Positions 1 to 9,660 of a stretch of DNA of 32,434 nucleotides are shown in pieces (within the stretch, counting starts at the first letter, position 1; the number at the start of each line of letters is the position of its first letter). The notes beneath the pieces were generated by a model. The model saw nothing but the letters and a program-made list of their open reading frames with translations. It had not been told where the DNA came from and ran no database searches. Position numbers and translations under genes: made by a program. The DNA comes from Ascoidea rubescens DSM 1968 (Eukaryota; Ascomycota; Saccharomycetes; Ascoideales; Ascoideaceae), in NCBI RefSeq assembly GCF_001661345.1, contig NW_017962921.1, positions 558,410-590,843 on the forward strand, in the 5' to 3' direction.

Positions 1-1
1 T

Positions 2-529
2 GATGAAAGTCCAGTGAAGTGGAATTTACCAAGATTATGGGGTATGTCTATTATATTGGGTATCATCTTAGCTGTTGGATCGTGGATCTGTTTGTCGACT
101 ATGTTCTTGCCCAGGGGTGGTATTATTCAGAACTTTGGATCTATTGATGGTGTGATGTTCTTGCAAATTTCTCTTACTGAAAACTGGTTGATTTTTATCA
201 CTCGTGCCAATGGACCATTCTGGTCATCAGCTCCATCGTGGCAATTGGCTGGTGCAGTCTTTATTGTTGATNTTATTTCTACCTGTTTCACTCTTTTCGG
301 ATGGTGGTCTCAAAACTGGACCGATGTTGTGACAGTTGTCAGAGTGTGGATCTGGTCGTTTGGTGTGTTCTGTGTTATGGGAGGTGCTTATGTTTTGATG
401 TCTGAGTCTAGATCATTTGATAGATTCATGAATGGTAAGCCATTGAAAGAACAACCACCTCAAAGATCAGTTGAAGATTTCCTTGTTGCCATGCAAAGAG
501 TGTCTACTCAACATGAAAAGTCAGGTTGA
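2..529 (+). CDS. PMA1: Plasma-membrane H+-ATPase, C-terminal part (5' end outside window)
   Basis: This is the last 175 codons of the P-type (P3A) proton pump that energises nutrient uptake across the fungal plasma membrane. The frame is open from base 2, so the gene begins upstream of the window. The GTG at 14 is an internal Val, not a start. Seen directly: the family-typical stretch [11 protein letters not shown], the last membrane helices ([14 protein letters not shown], then SWQLAGAVF, then [15 protein letters not shown]), and a cytosolic tail ending [21 protein letters not shown] split over about 21 positions. In S. cerevisiae Pma1 the matching Ser-Thr pair (RVST) is phosphorylated on glucose activation, and it is kept here. 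The tail ends SG where S. cerevisiae has ET. Codon 272-274 contains an undetermined base (NTT: Phe, Leu, Ile or Val). The gene is convergent with ACO1. Identification is by recalled similarity and is very secure. Confidence 0.97.
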   Translation, partial: DESPVKWNLPRLWGMSIILGIILAVGSWICLSTMFLPRGGIIQNFGSIDGVMFLQISLTENWLIFITRANGPFWSSAPSWQLAGAVFIVDXISTCFTLFGWWSQNWTDVVTVVRVWIWSFGVFCVMGGAYVLMSESRSFDRFMNGKPLKEQPPQRSVEDFLVAMQRVSTQHEKSG

Positions 530-534
530 GAGTG

Positions 535-576
535 ACTGAGACTGAGACTGAGACTGAGACCGAGACTGAAACTGAG
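535..576. repeat. Hexanucleotide tandem repeat (ACTGAG)7
   Basis: There are seven exact-length 6-bp units, five of them ACTGAG and the other two ACCGAG and ACTGAA. The array starts 6 bp after the PMA1 stop codon, so it lies in the 3' UTR. Confidence 0.9.
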
Positions 577-644
577 AACATGGAGACACCTGCTTTTGAG
601 TGAAGCACCATTAGCTGGAGTTTTGATTCTTACTCCTGTTTAAA

Positions 645-717
645 TTCATTTTCATTTTCATTTTCATTTTCATCTTTATTTTTATTTTCATTTTCATTTT
701 CATTTACATTTACATTT
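645..717. repeat. Imperfect (TTTTCA)n hexanucleotide repeat
   Basis: About 12 units of TTTTCA occur with a few substitutions (TTTTTA, TTTACA). This pyrimidine-rich strand lies in the PMA1 3' flank. Confidence 0.85.
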
Positions 718-1023
718 TTGTGTTTGTTTTTTCCTTTTTTTTATTATTTTTTTATCATTTCCTTTTTTCCTTTTTTTTCCCCATCTGTTTTCGAGCTCAG
801 TGCTCCCAAGCTTTAATCTTTAATTCATTTGTTTCATTAGGCGCTTTGTTATTCTGTGAACCCATTCATGTTAGAAGTTTCTGTGGCAATTTATATAAAT
901 TTGATTCTAATTAGTTAATAAAATACAGTTCATATTCATCTATTATTCATCCACTATTTATCCACTATTTATCTGGTATTCCATTAGATTTTCATTTGCT
1001 ACTTATTTGCTATTCTGGTTTTT

Positions 1024-1043
1024 GTATTGTATTGTATTGTATT
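1024..1043. repeat. (GTATT)4 pentanucleotide repeat
   Basis: Four perfect 5-bp units are followed by a degenerate GTAAT. Confidence 0.85.
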
Positions 1044-1187
1044 GTAATTGCATTAATAATGCGATTCTTTTGATTATTGCCATTTTATTAATTTGTTGAT
1101 TTTAAACGTTAACTTTTTCTATAAATTTGTAAACATGTTTATTAGTTTGTTGCTTTTTTTTTATTTAATATTGTGGGAGATAATCGA

Positions 1188-1213
1188 GTTATCATAGCCA
1201 GTTATCATAGCCA
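1188..1213. repeat. Tandem duplication of a 13-bp unit
   Basis: GTTATCATAGCCA occurs twice back to back without mismatch. It is probably a recent small duplication in the ACO1 3' flank. Confidence 0.85.
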
Positions 1214-1423
1214 GTTGGAAAGTTGAGGAGTATTTTTAAAATTTTATTCTGATAAAAATTTTGGTTGAAATACAATTCTCAGTGGGTTTTTTTTGGTAAA
1301 CAATTTTTATTGAAGAATATTAATTATACTGAAAACGATCAATCGTAAAATAAAAACAAGAAATAAACATGCTCTATGAAAGATAAAATATAAAACAAAA
1401 AGAAGAAAAATCAAATTTTAAGA

Positions 1424-3796
1424 TTATTTTTCTGCGGCAAACATAGCAGCCATTCTATTCAAAGCAGAACCAGCTTTGAACCATTCAATTTGTTGTTCGT
1501 TGAAAGTATGAGATAATTCACATTCCCAAGATTTGCCATCTTTTGGATGAACTCTTAAAGTTAAGTTTTTGCCTGGAGCAAAAGTGGTTAAACCGATAAT
1601 GTCAACTTCATCATCTGGGTTAATCTTATCGTAGTCAGCTTTGTCGACAAAGTTTAATGGTAACAAACCTTGTTTTTTCAAGTTAGTTTCGTGGATACGA
1701 GCAAAAGATTTGGTGATAACAGCGAAACCACCCAAGTATCTTGGTTCTAAAGCAGCATGTTCTCTGGAAGAACCTTCACCCATATTTTCATCACCGATAA
1801 CGACCCATTTGATACCTTGGCCACGGTAGGCAAGAGCAGTTTCTGGAACACCATCGTANTTACCAGTGTAGTGATTCTTAACTTTATTGGCTTCACCGTT
1901 TTCAGCATTGGTAGCACCAATCATATAGTTGTTTGAAATGTTTTGCAAATGACCTCTGTATTTCAACCAAGGACCGGCCATGGAAATATGATCAGTGGTG
2001 GTTTTACCAACGGCTTTGATCAAAATTGGTAAGTGTTCGGGATCTTTACCATCCCATGGTTTGAATGGGGTTAATAATTGTAAACGGTCTGAAGTTGGAG
2101 AAACAGCGACGGTAACAGTGGATCTGTCCTTTGGTGGAGCTTGGTAGGTGTTTTCACCAGGATCGTAACCTCTAGCTGGCAAACCTTCACCATGTGGCTC
2201 TTCTAATAAAAATTCATTGCCATCTTTGTCCTTTAATTTATCGGTGATTGGGTTAAATCTCAAGTCACCAGCAATAGCAAAGGCGGTGACCATTTCTGGA
2301 GAAGCAACAAAGGCGTGAGTAGCTGGGTTACCATCATTTCTGGCAGTGAAGTTTCTGTTGAAGGATGAGACAATTGTGTTTTTGTCACCCTTTTTGATGT
2401 CTTGACGATCCCATTGACCGATACATGGACCACAGGCGTTAGCCATGACCACACCACCAAAGTCTTGGAAAGTTTTCAATTGACCATCTCTTGCGATGGT
2501 GGCTCTGATTTGTTCAGAACCTGGAGAGACGTTGAATAAAGCCTTTGAAGTTAAACCATGAGCAGCAGCATCTTTGATAATGTTGGCAGATCTGGTCATA
2601 TCTTCGTAAGAGGAGTTGGTACAAGAACCGATTAAACCAACTTTAACTTCTAATGGCCATCCATTTGCAACAGCAACTTCTTTAACTTTTGAGATTGGAG
2701 TAGCTAAATCAGGAGTGAAAGGACCATTGATGTGGGGTTCTAAAGTGTTCAAGTCGATTTCGATAACTTCGTCATATTCAGCACCTTCATCAGCTTTTAA
2801 GAAAGTATTTTGGTAAATGTCAGCAAACTTAGCAATGTCACTTCTACCAGTGGCGTTCAAGTAGGCAGCCATGGATTGGTTGTAAGGGAAAGTGGAGGTT
2901 GTAGCACCAATTTCGGCACCCATATTACAGATGGTAGCCATACCAGTACAGGAGAAAGTGGAAACACCATCACCGAAATATTCAACAATTTTACCGGTAC
3001 CACCCTTGACAGTAGTGATACCAGCCAATTTAAGAATAATATCCTTTGGAGAAGCCCAACCGTTCATTCTACCGGTTAATTTGACACCAAGAATCTTTGG
3101 GGCTTTCAATTCCCATGGCAAACCAGCCATGACATCGACAGCATCAGCACCACCGACACCAATAGCTAATTGACCTAAACCACCAGCGTTTGGAGTGTGT
3201 GAATCACAACCAATTAACAAGGCACCTGGGAAGGCGTAGTTTTCCAAAATAATTTGATGGATAATACCAGAGCCTGGTTTCCAGAAACCAATGTTATATT
3301 TGGCACAAGCAGTAGCTAAGAAATCGTAGACTTCTTTGTTCAAGTCGCAGGCTCTGGCCAAATCCTTTGGACCACCGACTTGAGCTTGAATTAAATGATC
3401 ACAGTGGACAGTTGATGGAGTTTGAACTTGGTCCATGTTGGCAGACATGAATTGCAAGATAGCCATTTGAGCAGTAGCATCTTGACAGGCGACTCTGTCT
3501 GGTCTAAGTTGCAAATAAGAAACACCTCTTTCGATTTCTTGTTCGTGTGGATTGTCTAAATGACCGTATAATAATTTTTCAGCATAAGTTAAAGGCCTCT
3601 TTAATCTTTCTTGGACAATTTTAACGTTTTCCAAGTTTTTCTTATAATTTATGAAAGAGTGGGATTCCAACAAGTTCATGTGAACCTTTGAATCAGGAGT
3701 TAGAGAAGAGGAAGCAGTAGCTAACCCACGAATTGAGGAGGAAGCTAAAGAGGTACGGTTGATACTGTTGGATAAGATTGAGCGAGCAGATAACAT
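1424..3796 (-). CDS. ACO1: Aconitate hydratase, mitochondrial (aconitase)
   Basis: This is a 790-residue enzyme that isomerises citrate to isocitrate in the TCA cycle. The start ATG (3796-3794) gives a Ser/Arg-rich, acid-free N-terminus of about 30 residues ending near IRGLA, a typical mitochondrial presequence. S. cerevisiae Aco1 is 778 residues, so the length fits. The three [4Fe-4S] ligand cysteines are seen at C392 (GSCTNSS), C455 and C458 (ACGPC), with the family spacing of 63 and 3. The signature [19 protein letters not shown] lies at residues 198-216. The swivel domain carries the substrate-binding [13 protein letters not shown]. One codon is ambiguous: base 1859 is N, giving AAN (Asn or Lys) in the swivel domain. 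The gene is divergent from RPL27 across a 1.7 kb region and convergent with PMA1. Yeast aconitase also moonlights in mtDNA maintenance, but nothing in the sequence tests that. Confidence 0.98.
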   Translation of the reverse strand: MLSARSILSNSINRTSLASSSIRGLATASSSLTPDSKVHMNLLESHSFINYKKNLENVKIVQERLKRPLTYAEKLLYGHLDNPHEQEIERGVSYLQLRPDRVACQDATAQMAILQFMSANMDQVQTPSTVHCDHLIQAQVGGPKDLARACDLNKEVYDFLATACAKYNIGFWKPGSGIIHQIILENYAFPGALLIGCDSHTPNAGGLGQLAIGVGGADAVDVMAGLPWELKAPKILGVKLTGRMNGWASPKDIILKLAGITTVKGGTGKIVEYFGDGVSTFSCTGMATICNMGAEIGATTSTFPYNQSMAAYLNATGRSDIAKFADIYQNTFLKADEGAEYDEVIEIDLNTLEPHINGPFTPDLATPISKVKEVAVANGWPLEVKVGLIGSCTNSSYEDMTRSANIIKDAAAHGLTSKALFNVSPGSEQIRATIARDGQLKTFQDFGGVVMANACGPCIGQWDRQDIKKGDKNTIVSSFNRNFTARNDGNPATHAFVASPEMVTAFAIAGDLRFNPITDKLKDKDGNEFLLEEPHGEGLPARGYDPGENTYQAPPKDRSTVTVAVSPTSDRLQLLTPFKPWDGKDPEHLPILIKAVGKTTTDHISMAGPWLKYRGHLQNISNNYMIGATNAENGEANKVKNHYTGXYDGVPETALAYRGQGIKWVVIGDENMGEGSSREHAALEPRYLGGFAVITKSFARIHETNLKKQGLLPLNFVDKADYDKINPDDEVDIIGLTTFAPGKNLTLRVHPKDGKSWECELSHTFNEQQIEWFKAGSALNRMAAMFAAEK

Positions 3797-4480
3797 TGTG
3801 GAATATTATTCTGATATTGTATTTCTGTAATATAATGAAATATAATTAATTATGGCGGAATTGGATCCAATGAGTAGGGTTGAATTGGATTATATTAGAG
3901 TATATTATAATATAAATGCGAGACTGTTTACTTTTTTGTCAGTCAAGATAGTGAATAAATGGGATCGGATCGATGGTAATCGAGATTCTAATTTAGTTTG
4001 CAGGTTTGAGTAAAATTATAAGAAATAAAGAGCACTTGGGGTCATTAAAGGCCTTTACTGCTTTGGATCGAGGAAGAGAAAAAAAAAGAGGATGGGATAG
4101 AAAAAGACAAAAGAACAAACAGGGCAGGAGGATTAGATATGGGTTATATATAACAATTGGGCCATTGGAGAAAGACGCAAGTCGTAATTGAGATTGCATC
4201 GAGATCGAGTCCCCAAAAGAGTGCAACAAATGCAGTTGCGGACAAATTGAAGCTCTCTCTCTTGATAGAAAAACTGGGAGATCGAACAATAAGAGAGCAA
4301 CGAAAGATGCTGGAGATAAAAGTCATCTCTCACCAAAACCCAGCGGGCCCAGGAAAAAAAACAGTCGAAATCCGAAGATCTTGTAGCACTCCCATACCCA
4401 ACGGGGCCTTGAGCTGAGCGGCGCATGGGGAACTTTGCGTGTTTGGCGGCTCGCAGGCAGCCTCCTGCGTTGCGGGCCAC

Positions 4481-4781
4481 ACTGCGCTTAGCCTGCGCTG
4501 CTCCTGTTCCTGAGCTGGACGAGAGCCCGCCAATCACACGCCCATGGTATGTAAGCGCAGTGCTAGCCGGCTATAGGGAATCCATACCAGGCTCACTGAG
4601 CTTGTTGCGAGTTGTCGTCGCACTGTCATCTTTTGTTACAAATGGCAGCCTTTTCATTTGACCGCTTGTTGCGCAAGCGCAGTCTCGCCATATTTCTCAC
4701 GCCTGCGCTGAGGCCCATGCACACATCGGTTTTCTTTTCCCAGTCCAAGTGGTGATGTGTGAGCTGCTCCAGGTTGCGCAG
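4481..4781. repeat. Cluster of CTGCGC/GCGCAG motifs, including a 10-bp inverted pair
   Basis: ACTGCGCTTA at 4481-4490 and its exact reverse complement TAAGCGCAGT at 4552-4561 form an inverted pair 61 bp apart. AAGCGCAGT recurs at 4675-4683. The core CTGCGC or GCGCAG also occurs at 4493, 4703 and 4776, and once more outside the cluster at 5094. Such density of a GC-only-plus-T/A hexamer is unexpected in this genome. It could be a binding site for an unknown regulator. Confidence 0.6.
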
Positions 4782-5316
4782 GGAACAAATGTGATCTTAC
4801 CCAGAAAGCCGAAATGGAGAGGTCCTAGAGGGAAAAGTGTCAAAACTTGAAGGAAAAGAGAACAGAGAGAGCTTTTCCGAGCTCGGACTGTTCTTCCCAG
4901 ACTCTCTTCAGCCAGTAAATTCGGTATGATTTGTATCAGACTATTTCCCGTCTGGAATATCGATCGGTTTGCAACATTGTTGGACCTGTTCAAGGGAATA
5001 TTCGTGCATTTTTATCCTTCCCCTGAAAAATGTCAAATTCACATATTTCTTTCAGCTTCTGCTTTTGCTTTCATTTCTCCCGCGATGCTGGATCTGCGCT
5101 GCACCCTTGATCGAGTCTTACGTAATGAGAGAATAGGGCTTTGATGTTTGTAGTTAGAGCCCTCTATAATTGCATATGACTTTTTTTTCTGGACACATCT
5201 CAAAATAAATTTTGTTGTGACTGCTGTGCCGGCCGGGCAACATTTTCCAAACTTTTCAGTCGCTCTTAGGTGCGTGATCCCGTTTGGGCAAATATCCAAG
5301 GTTCTCCATCAGTACC

Positions 5317-5324
5317 GTCACGTG
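5317..5324 (+). promoter_or_regulatory. Cbf1-type E-box GTCACGTG
   Basis: GTCACGTG matches the Cbf1 consensus RTCACRTG at every position and lies about 160 bp upstream of the RPL27 ATG. Cbf1, together with Tbf1, is known to act on ribosomal protein promoters in Candida albicans. Imperfect Tbf1-like sites are near: ATAGGGCT at 5133-5140 and TTAGGG at 5423-5428. The E-box match is seen; its function is inferred. Confidence 0.55.
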
Positions 5325-5482
5325 TCATCTTTCTATGATGCTGGAAAAATTTCGTCTGTTGTGAATAGTAGGGCAAAGCCAATATCAGTGAACAATATAT
5401 TGATATATTCTTGAAACTTTGCTTAGGGAAAAAAGAGTGCAAAATAATAATCAAGTAATTGAAATCAAACATAATATTAAAA

Positions 5483-6629
5483 ATGGTCAAATTTATTAAA
5501 TCAGGCAAAGTTGGTAAGTACATTATTCCCACCACCCATGAATCGCACACAGCAATAGAATCTTCATTAATAGCAGTCAACCTCCAATATCCAATGTCTT
5601 AATCCAACACAAATCTTTCAATTATTTCAATAGTTTGCTTACTATGACTAGATCCGACGCCAACAACAATCTGCAATCTGCAATCTTGCAATATCATCTC
5701 TTGTCTCAATCAGCAATCACTGATTTACTCTTCATCTGTAATTTTAGTTTCTAATTATTGAAAAACACCGGCATATTCCTTGGTCTCTTTTAATTAAAAA
5801 AAAATAAAAATGGTAAAATAATATTTAAATCTAATCAAATTCCTAATGAAATATCTTTAAAGGTCGTAATATTTTTTTTTAATCTGTTACTGAAATCCCA
5901 TTATATTATTAAATTTAAATTTATAAAATTTCATAGCAGGAAATTTTAATCCCAAATAACTTTATTAACTCATTTTTTAAAATATAAAAGAGAAATGATA
6001 TTTACTCAATTCATAGACTCTGGTTATTTCTGTATATCTTAGAAGAAACAAAATTATTTTTAACTATTCTAACATAAAGGGAATCCCTCGCAATTTTATT
6101 TTTTTTCCTAAATCTCATAGACTTGTTTACTGGACTGGTTTCTTTTACTGCTATTTAATTTGAATCTTAACATAATCAATACAAATTTCATTGGTATTTT
6201 TTTTTCTACTTCTTTTAAATATGACACTTTACTAATCATTCATCTTTAGCTATTATTACTCGTGGTCGTTATGCCGGTAAAAAAGTCGTAATTGTTAGAC
6301 AATACGACGATGGCTCAAAGGCTCATCAATTCCCTCATGCTATTGTTGCTGGTATTGAAAGATACCCATTAAAGGTAACCAAGTCTATGGGTTCTAAAAA
6401 AGTTGCTAAAAGATCAAAAATTAAACCATTTATCAAAGCTATAAACTATAACCATCTCATGCCAACTCGTTATACTTTAGACGTTGAAAACTTCAAATCT
6501 AATCTCACCACTGAAACTTTCACTGAGCCTTCGAAAAAAGAAGAAGCCAAAAAAGTCGTCAAAAAAGTATTTGAAGAAAGATACCAAACTGGTAAAAATA
6601 AATGGTTTTTCGTTAAATTGGCCTTTTAA
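5483..6629 (+). CDS. RPL27: 60S ribosomal protein L27 (eL27), two exons
   Basis: The coding sequence is join(5483..5513, 6250..6629), giving 136 residues, the same length as S. cerevisiae Rpl27. Exon 1 encodes [10 protein letters not shown] plus the first base of an Ala codon. Exon 2 resumes with [15 protein letters not shown] and runs to a C-terminus ending [12 protein letters not shown]. The conserved block [20 protein letters not shown] is present, as is the acidic/basic helix [16 protein letters not shown]. The protein is a structural component of the large cytosolic ribosomal subunit. The splice position, right after the tenth residue within the eleventh codon, matches the S. cerevisiae RPL27 intron as I recall it. 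An unspliced reading would start only at 6387 and lose the N-terminal third. The gene is divergent from ACO1 and convergent with the unknown gene at 7012-7527. Confidence 0.96.
5514..6249 (+). other. RPL27 intron (736 nt)
   Basis: The 5' splice site is GTAAGT at 5514-5519 and the 3' site is TTTAG ending at 6249. A near-consensus branch sequence TACTAAT at 6230-6236 puts the branch adenosine 14 nt before the 3' AG. Removing the intron gives a perfectly framed L27 protein. The intron is on the long side even for ribosomal-protein introns in yeasts. I see no convincing ORF in it and could not confirm a snoRNA. Confidence 0.93.
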
Positions 6630-7011
6630 TTTACTCTTTTTTTTGAAAAAATTGTTTTATATGTATTCTATAAATTTTAATTCAATTATTTCATAAAATT
6701 TCTTAAAAAAATAATCTAAAATTTATTTATAACAAATTCCTTTTATCACATTATATTATATGTCATAACACTAATATGACTAGAATATAAAACTGAGCAC
6801 AAATATGATATAATATGATATGATATATTTTGATATATTTTGATATCCCTTCTCTTTCTTTTTTTTTTCTTTTTATTTTAAAGCCTGTCATTTGACATTT
6901 GTAGAAATTATACTAAATTATTACATTGAAGCTCCAAGGATCTTTTTTTTAAAAATTAATTTTATTGCTTATTAATTTATATTGAACACAATCTATATCG
7001 TTTTACTCAAT
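6630..7011. other. Convergent intergenic region RPL27/unknown gene
   Basis: This is 382 bp of A/T-rich DNA with T-runs and a short (TGATATAT)-like repetition around 6805-6845. It probably contains the two 3' UTRs. I see nothing else in it. Confidence 0.7.
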
Positions 7012-7527
7012 TCAATTTAATGATGATAACTTACTTGACATTGTTTTTAAAATTTCAGCGTTTTTCAGATTATTCAATAATCTATAATCACCATTTAAAT
7101 TTGAAATTTCAATTAAATTCAAGTCGTTGATATCGCCATTATATAACATGATAAGTTCAATTATTGAGCCAATTTGAAACAATTCGCTTTCCGAGGTGGA
7201 ATGTAAGTCTCCTGTTAATAAATTTTCAACTAAATCGCTATTGATTTTAAATACAAGATAATTGTCATTATTGTTAGCGATATGTGATGAAAAAGTTGGG
7301 ATTGAACCAATTTTAATGAAAAAGCTTTCTAAATTTTGAAATCCGGTCTCGATCAATGATTTTTGATTATCATTATTATTATTTACATTGTTATAATGAG
7401 AAAGATTATCATAAACACAATCTACTATTTGGGCAATTACTCTTAGCTTATACTGCCTTGCATTTGAAGCTCTTTGATAGTTGTTGCAGATGAACGAAGG
7501 CGAGGGATCAGTTACAATATAAGACAT
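7012..7527 (-). CDS. Unrecognised 171-residue protein
   Basis: The frame runs from ATG (7527-7525) to TGA (7014-7012). I do not recognise the family. The N-terminus MSYIVTDPSPSFICNNYQRA is followed by a likely helical stretch (residues 25-45), an Asn-rich linker (NNVNNNNDN, about residues 47-55), and a second half with regularly spaced Leu/Ile (residues 98-165) that looks helical. There is no signal peptide, membrane helix or metal-binding cysteine pattern. It is more likely real than spurious: it is the only long frame in a very AT-rich stretch, has non-repetitive mixed composition, begins with ATG, and its 3' end faces RPL27 at a normal distance. It may be a fast-evolving yeast protein or part of a complex, but no function can be assigned. 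Confidence 0.65.
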   Translation of the reverse strand: MSYIVTDPSPSFICNNYQRASNARQYKLRVIAQIVDCVYDNLSHYNNVNNNNDNQKSLIETGFQNLESFFIKIGSIPTFSSHIANNNDNYLVFKINSDLVENLLTGDLHSTSESELFQIGSIIELIMLYNGDINDLNLIEISNLNGDYRLLNNLKNAEILKTMSSKLSSLN

Positions 7528-9660
7528 CAGTTGACCAAGTAATAGAGAATTAATAAATAAACAGGAATGAAAGCGAGAATGGAGATTGATTTGGTTGGAG
7601 TTTGTGATTAAAAAGATGTTGCTATTGGTGTTGGTAATAATTTCTCTTCCATATCTCCTTTTTAGAGCGGGCCATGTTTGGTAACAAATTGAGTCAAATG
7701 ATTCAATTTCAAATAGGAAGAAAGAGCTAAGAAAACAGTGTTTGATTTTTAAAATTTCAGAGATTGATTGAAGAATTACCTTAACGAGAATAAATCTCTA
7801 AAGTTCTTTTTAATACATGCAGGAGAATTGAGTAAAATGGCTGAAATGGTTAAATCATGAGTCATTAGCAAAGAAAGGAATCGTTTTGATGGCTGTATAA
7901 ATAGATGTAATTTTCCATTCAAATAAAGTGATACATGTGTTATTATAATCGATAGTATTATTAATTATGATATAAAGCATTAAAAATTAAAATTAAAAAT
8001 CAACAGAAAGATAAAGTGATTTAAAATAGTTTAAATAAAATTTAATAAAGCATAATGTTTTAGCAGTAATGGGTTTTAATTCAAATAACCAAACAAAATT
8101 ATGAAATAAATCAAATAATCAAATAATCAAATTAAATAATCAAATAATAATATAATAGTATAATAAAATCATAATTATCAATTATCGATTATTAATTATT
8201 AATTAATTACAAATGGCAATATAATAAAACTATTAAATATGGAAAGAGTTTTAAGTAATTCAAAAGAGTAATATTTTTATATATTTATTCCATTACAAAA
8301 GCAAATTTCCAATGAGATATAAAAAGAAAAAAGAAGAGTATATTGCGGCAAATTAAAATAGGGTAATTGTAATAAAAGTTCATGTAAGCGAGTGAAAAAA
8401 ATCGATTGAATAGAAGACTATTATATTTAAACTAATATTATCATATTTCATAATAATTTCATGATAATTTCATGACAATCTGATAATAATTTGATAATAA
8501 TTTGATAATCGTTATTATACAATATCAATTTTTGTTAGTAAAATTGAGATTAATAAATTGTTTTTGAAAACATTAAAAAAGGAACAAGTTTAGTATATAA
8601 AGAAAAGAAAAAATAAAAAATAAAATAATAATATTTGATAAAAGTATCTTATAATATTATATAATATTAAGAGAAATATGGATAGAAAAAATGAGAGAAC
8701 AGGTGAATGAAAATTATTGGCCAAGAAACAAAAAATGAAGAAAATTATCAAATAATAAATTTTATCGTTGGAAAATCATAGAAAAAATAAAATACAGAAA
8801 AAAAAAAAAGTCTTATCAGCAAAATAGCTGAAAAGAGTATTTTATCTGGGGTAACTTTAATTTTATTGAAAATCAAATCAAATCTGGGGTAAAATAAGAA
8901 TAAAATGTGGAGGAAAACACCGTGATTGGTCAGAAGCTTGGCAGAGCCCGGGAAAAAAAGGAAGAGGAGGTAGGGGCTTTAGCGAACAGTGGAAAAGAAG
9001 GAAAAAGTTGAAAAAAAAGTTCGGTAGCAAGTTGGAAATAAGTCGATAAATTGGAAGCAAAATGGAAAATAACAAAGAGTAGAGGAAAAGTAAGTTTAAA
9101 CAAATTGGAAAAGATTGATTTTAATGATAAACCAATGGAATTTAAAGCAATATATTCGTGAAAAAAGAAGAGCGAGATGGTGAATTTGTCGCTTGAAAGT
9201 TGAGAGCATGTCGGATAAGAAATTGAATATCCTCCTGAAAGACAGAAAGTTTTTACATTATGGTTTTGTAATTGAAATGAAACAATTATTTGGTTAAGTG
9301 TAGTAAAAGAGTGCACGTATTTTGCAAGTGAATCTGAGTATTATTTGATTACTTGTCTGTGATATCATATACCTCTTCACATTTCTTTTTTTGAGGATGG
9401 ACGTTCAAGAGCTGGGCAAACTGGCATCAGCAGAGTGATTAGAGTTTTTCAGATCGAAGAAAAACATGGGGAAAGCAAGAAGAAATGGTGCTTGAGTAAA
9501 TATTTTGATGTGAATAATTCGATACCAGTATTGCCAGATCAATATCCAGTCCAGTTGGAAAAGCTTTGTGATTTGATCACAGCAGAAGAAATATCAGTCA
9601 AGCACCAGTCAGGTTTCCGTCAGGTGTCTGTGATATTTCAGGCTTCAAGATAGAAAAATT
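7528..9660. other. Very AT-rich intergenic region with short direct repeats
   Basis: About 2.1 kb without a credible gene. From about 7900 to 8870 the sequence is almost all A/T. It contains an 8-bp A/T repeat (AAATAATC type) around 8106-8147 and an 11-bp repeat TGATAATAATT at 8481-8502 with a third partial copy to 8510. A CCAAT-type box TGATTGGT lies near 8922. A 128-codon minus-strand frame (8930-9316) is Phe/Ser/Leu-rich and looks like chance. A replication origin is possible in such DNA but is not shown by the sequence. Confidence 0.6.

Larger units (their letters stand above)
530..1423. other. Convergent intergenic region PMA1/ACO1, rich in microsatellites
   Basis: This gap between two converging genes should contain both 3' UTRs and polyadenylation signals. 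It is AT-rich and T-rich on the + strand and holds several short tandem repeats, listed separately. A 64-codon open frame around 720-914 is low-complexity Phe/Ser/Leu and is not a credible gene. Confidence 0.7.
3797..5482. promoter_or_regulatory. Divergent ACO1/RPL27 promoter region
   Basis: This is a 1.7 kb gap between divergent genes. The ACO1-proximal part (3797-4330) is AT-rich. The centre (about 4380-4790) is an abrupt GC-rich island. The RPL27-proximal part is mixed. No open frame in it looks coding: overlapping frames of 60-134 codons occur on both strands of the GC-rich part, as expected where stop codons are rare. A CCAATCA box (Hap2/3/5-type) lies at about 4530-4536, which is suggestive because ACO1 is a known Hap-regulated respiratory gene in S. 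cerevisiae. Confidence 0.75.

Noticed and set aside
4133-4537. 134-codon minus-strand frame in the ACO1/RPL27 gap
   Set aside because: It spans the AT/GC boundary of the promoter, is overlapped by other frames on both strands and has no family features.
5808-5819. Second ATGGTAAAATAA inside the RPL27 intron as an alternative first exon
   Set aside because: It stops after three codons, whereas the exon at 5483 aligns residue by residue with known L27.
7900-8870. Point centromere of Saccharomyces type
   Set aside because: No CDEI-AT block-CDEIII arrangement was seen: A/T richness alone is not enough.
8930-9316. 128-codon minus-strand frame
   Set aside because: It is Phe/Ser/Leu-rich, read from purine-rich + strand DNA, with no recognisable motif.
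9435-9653. 72-codon + frame
   Set aside because: It begins at GTG, and no recognisable protein or splice signals support it.
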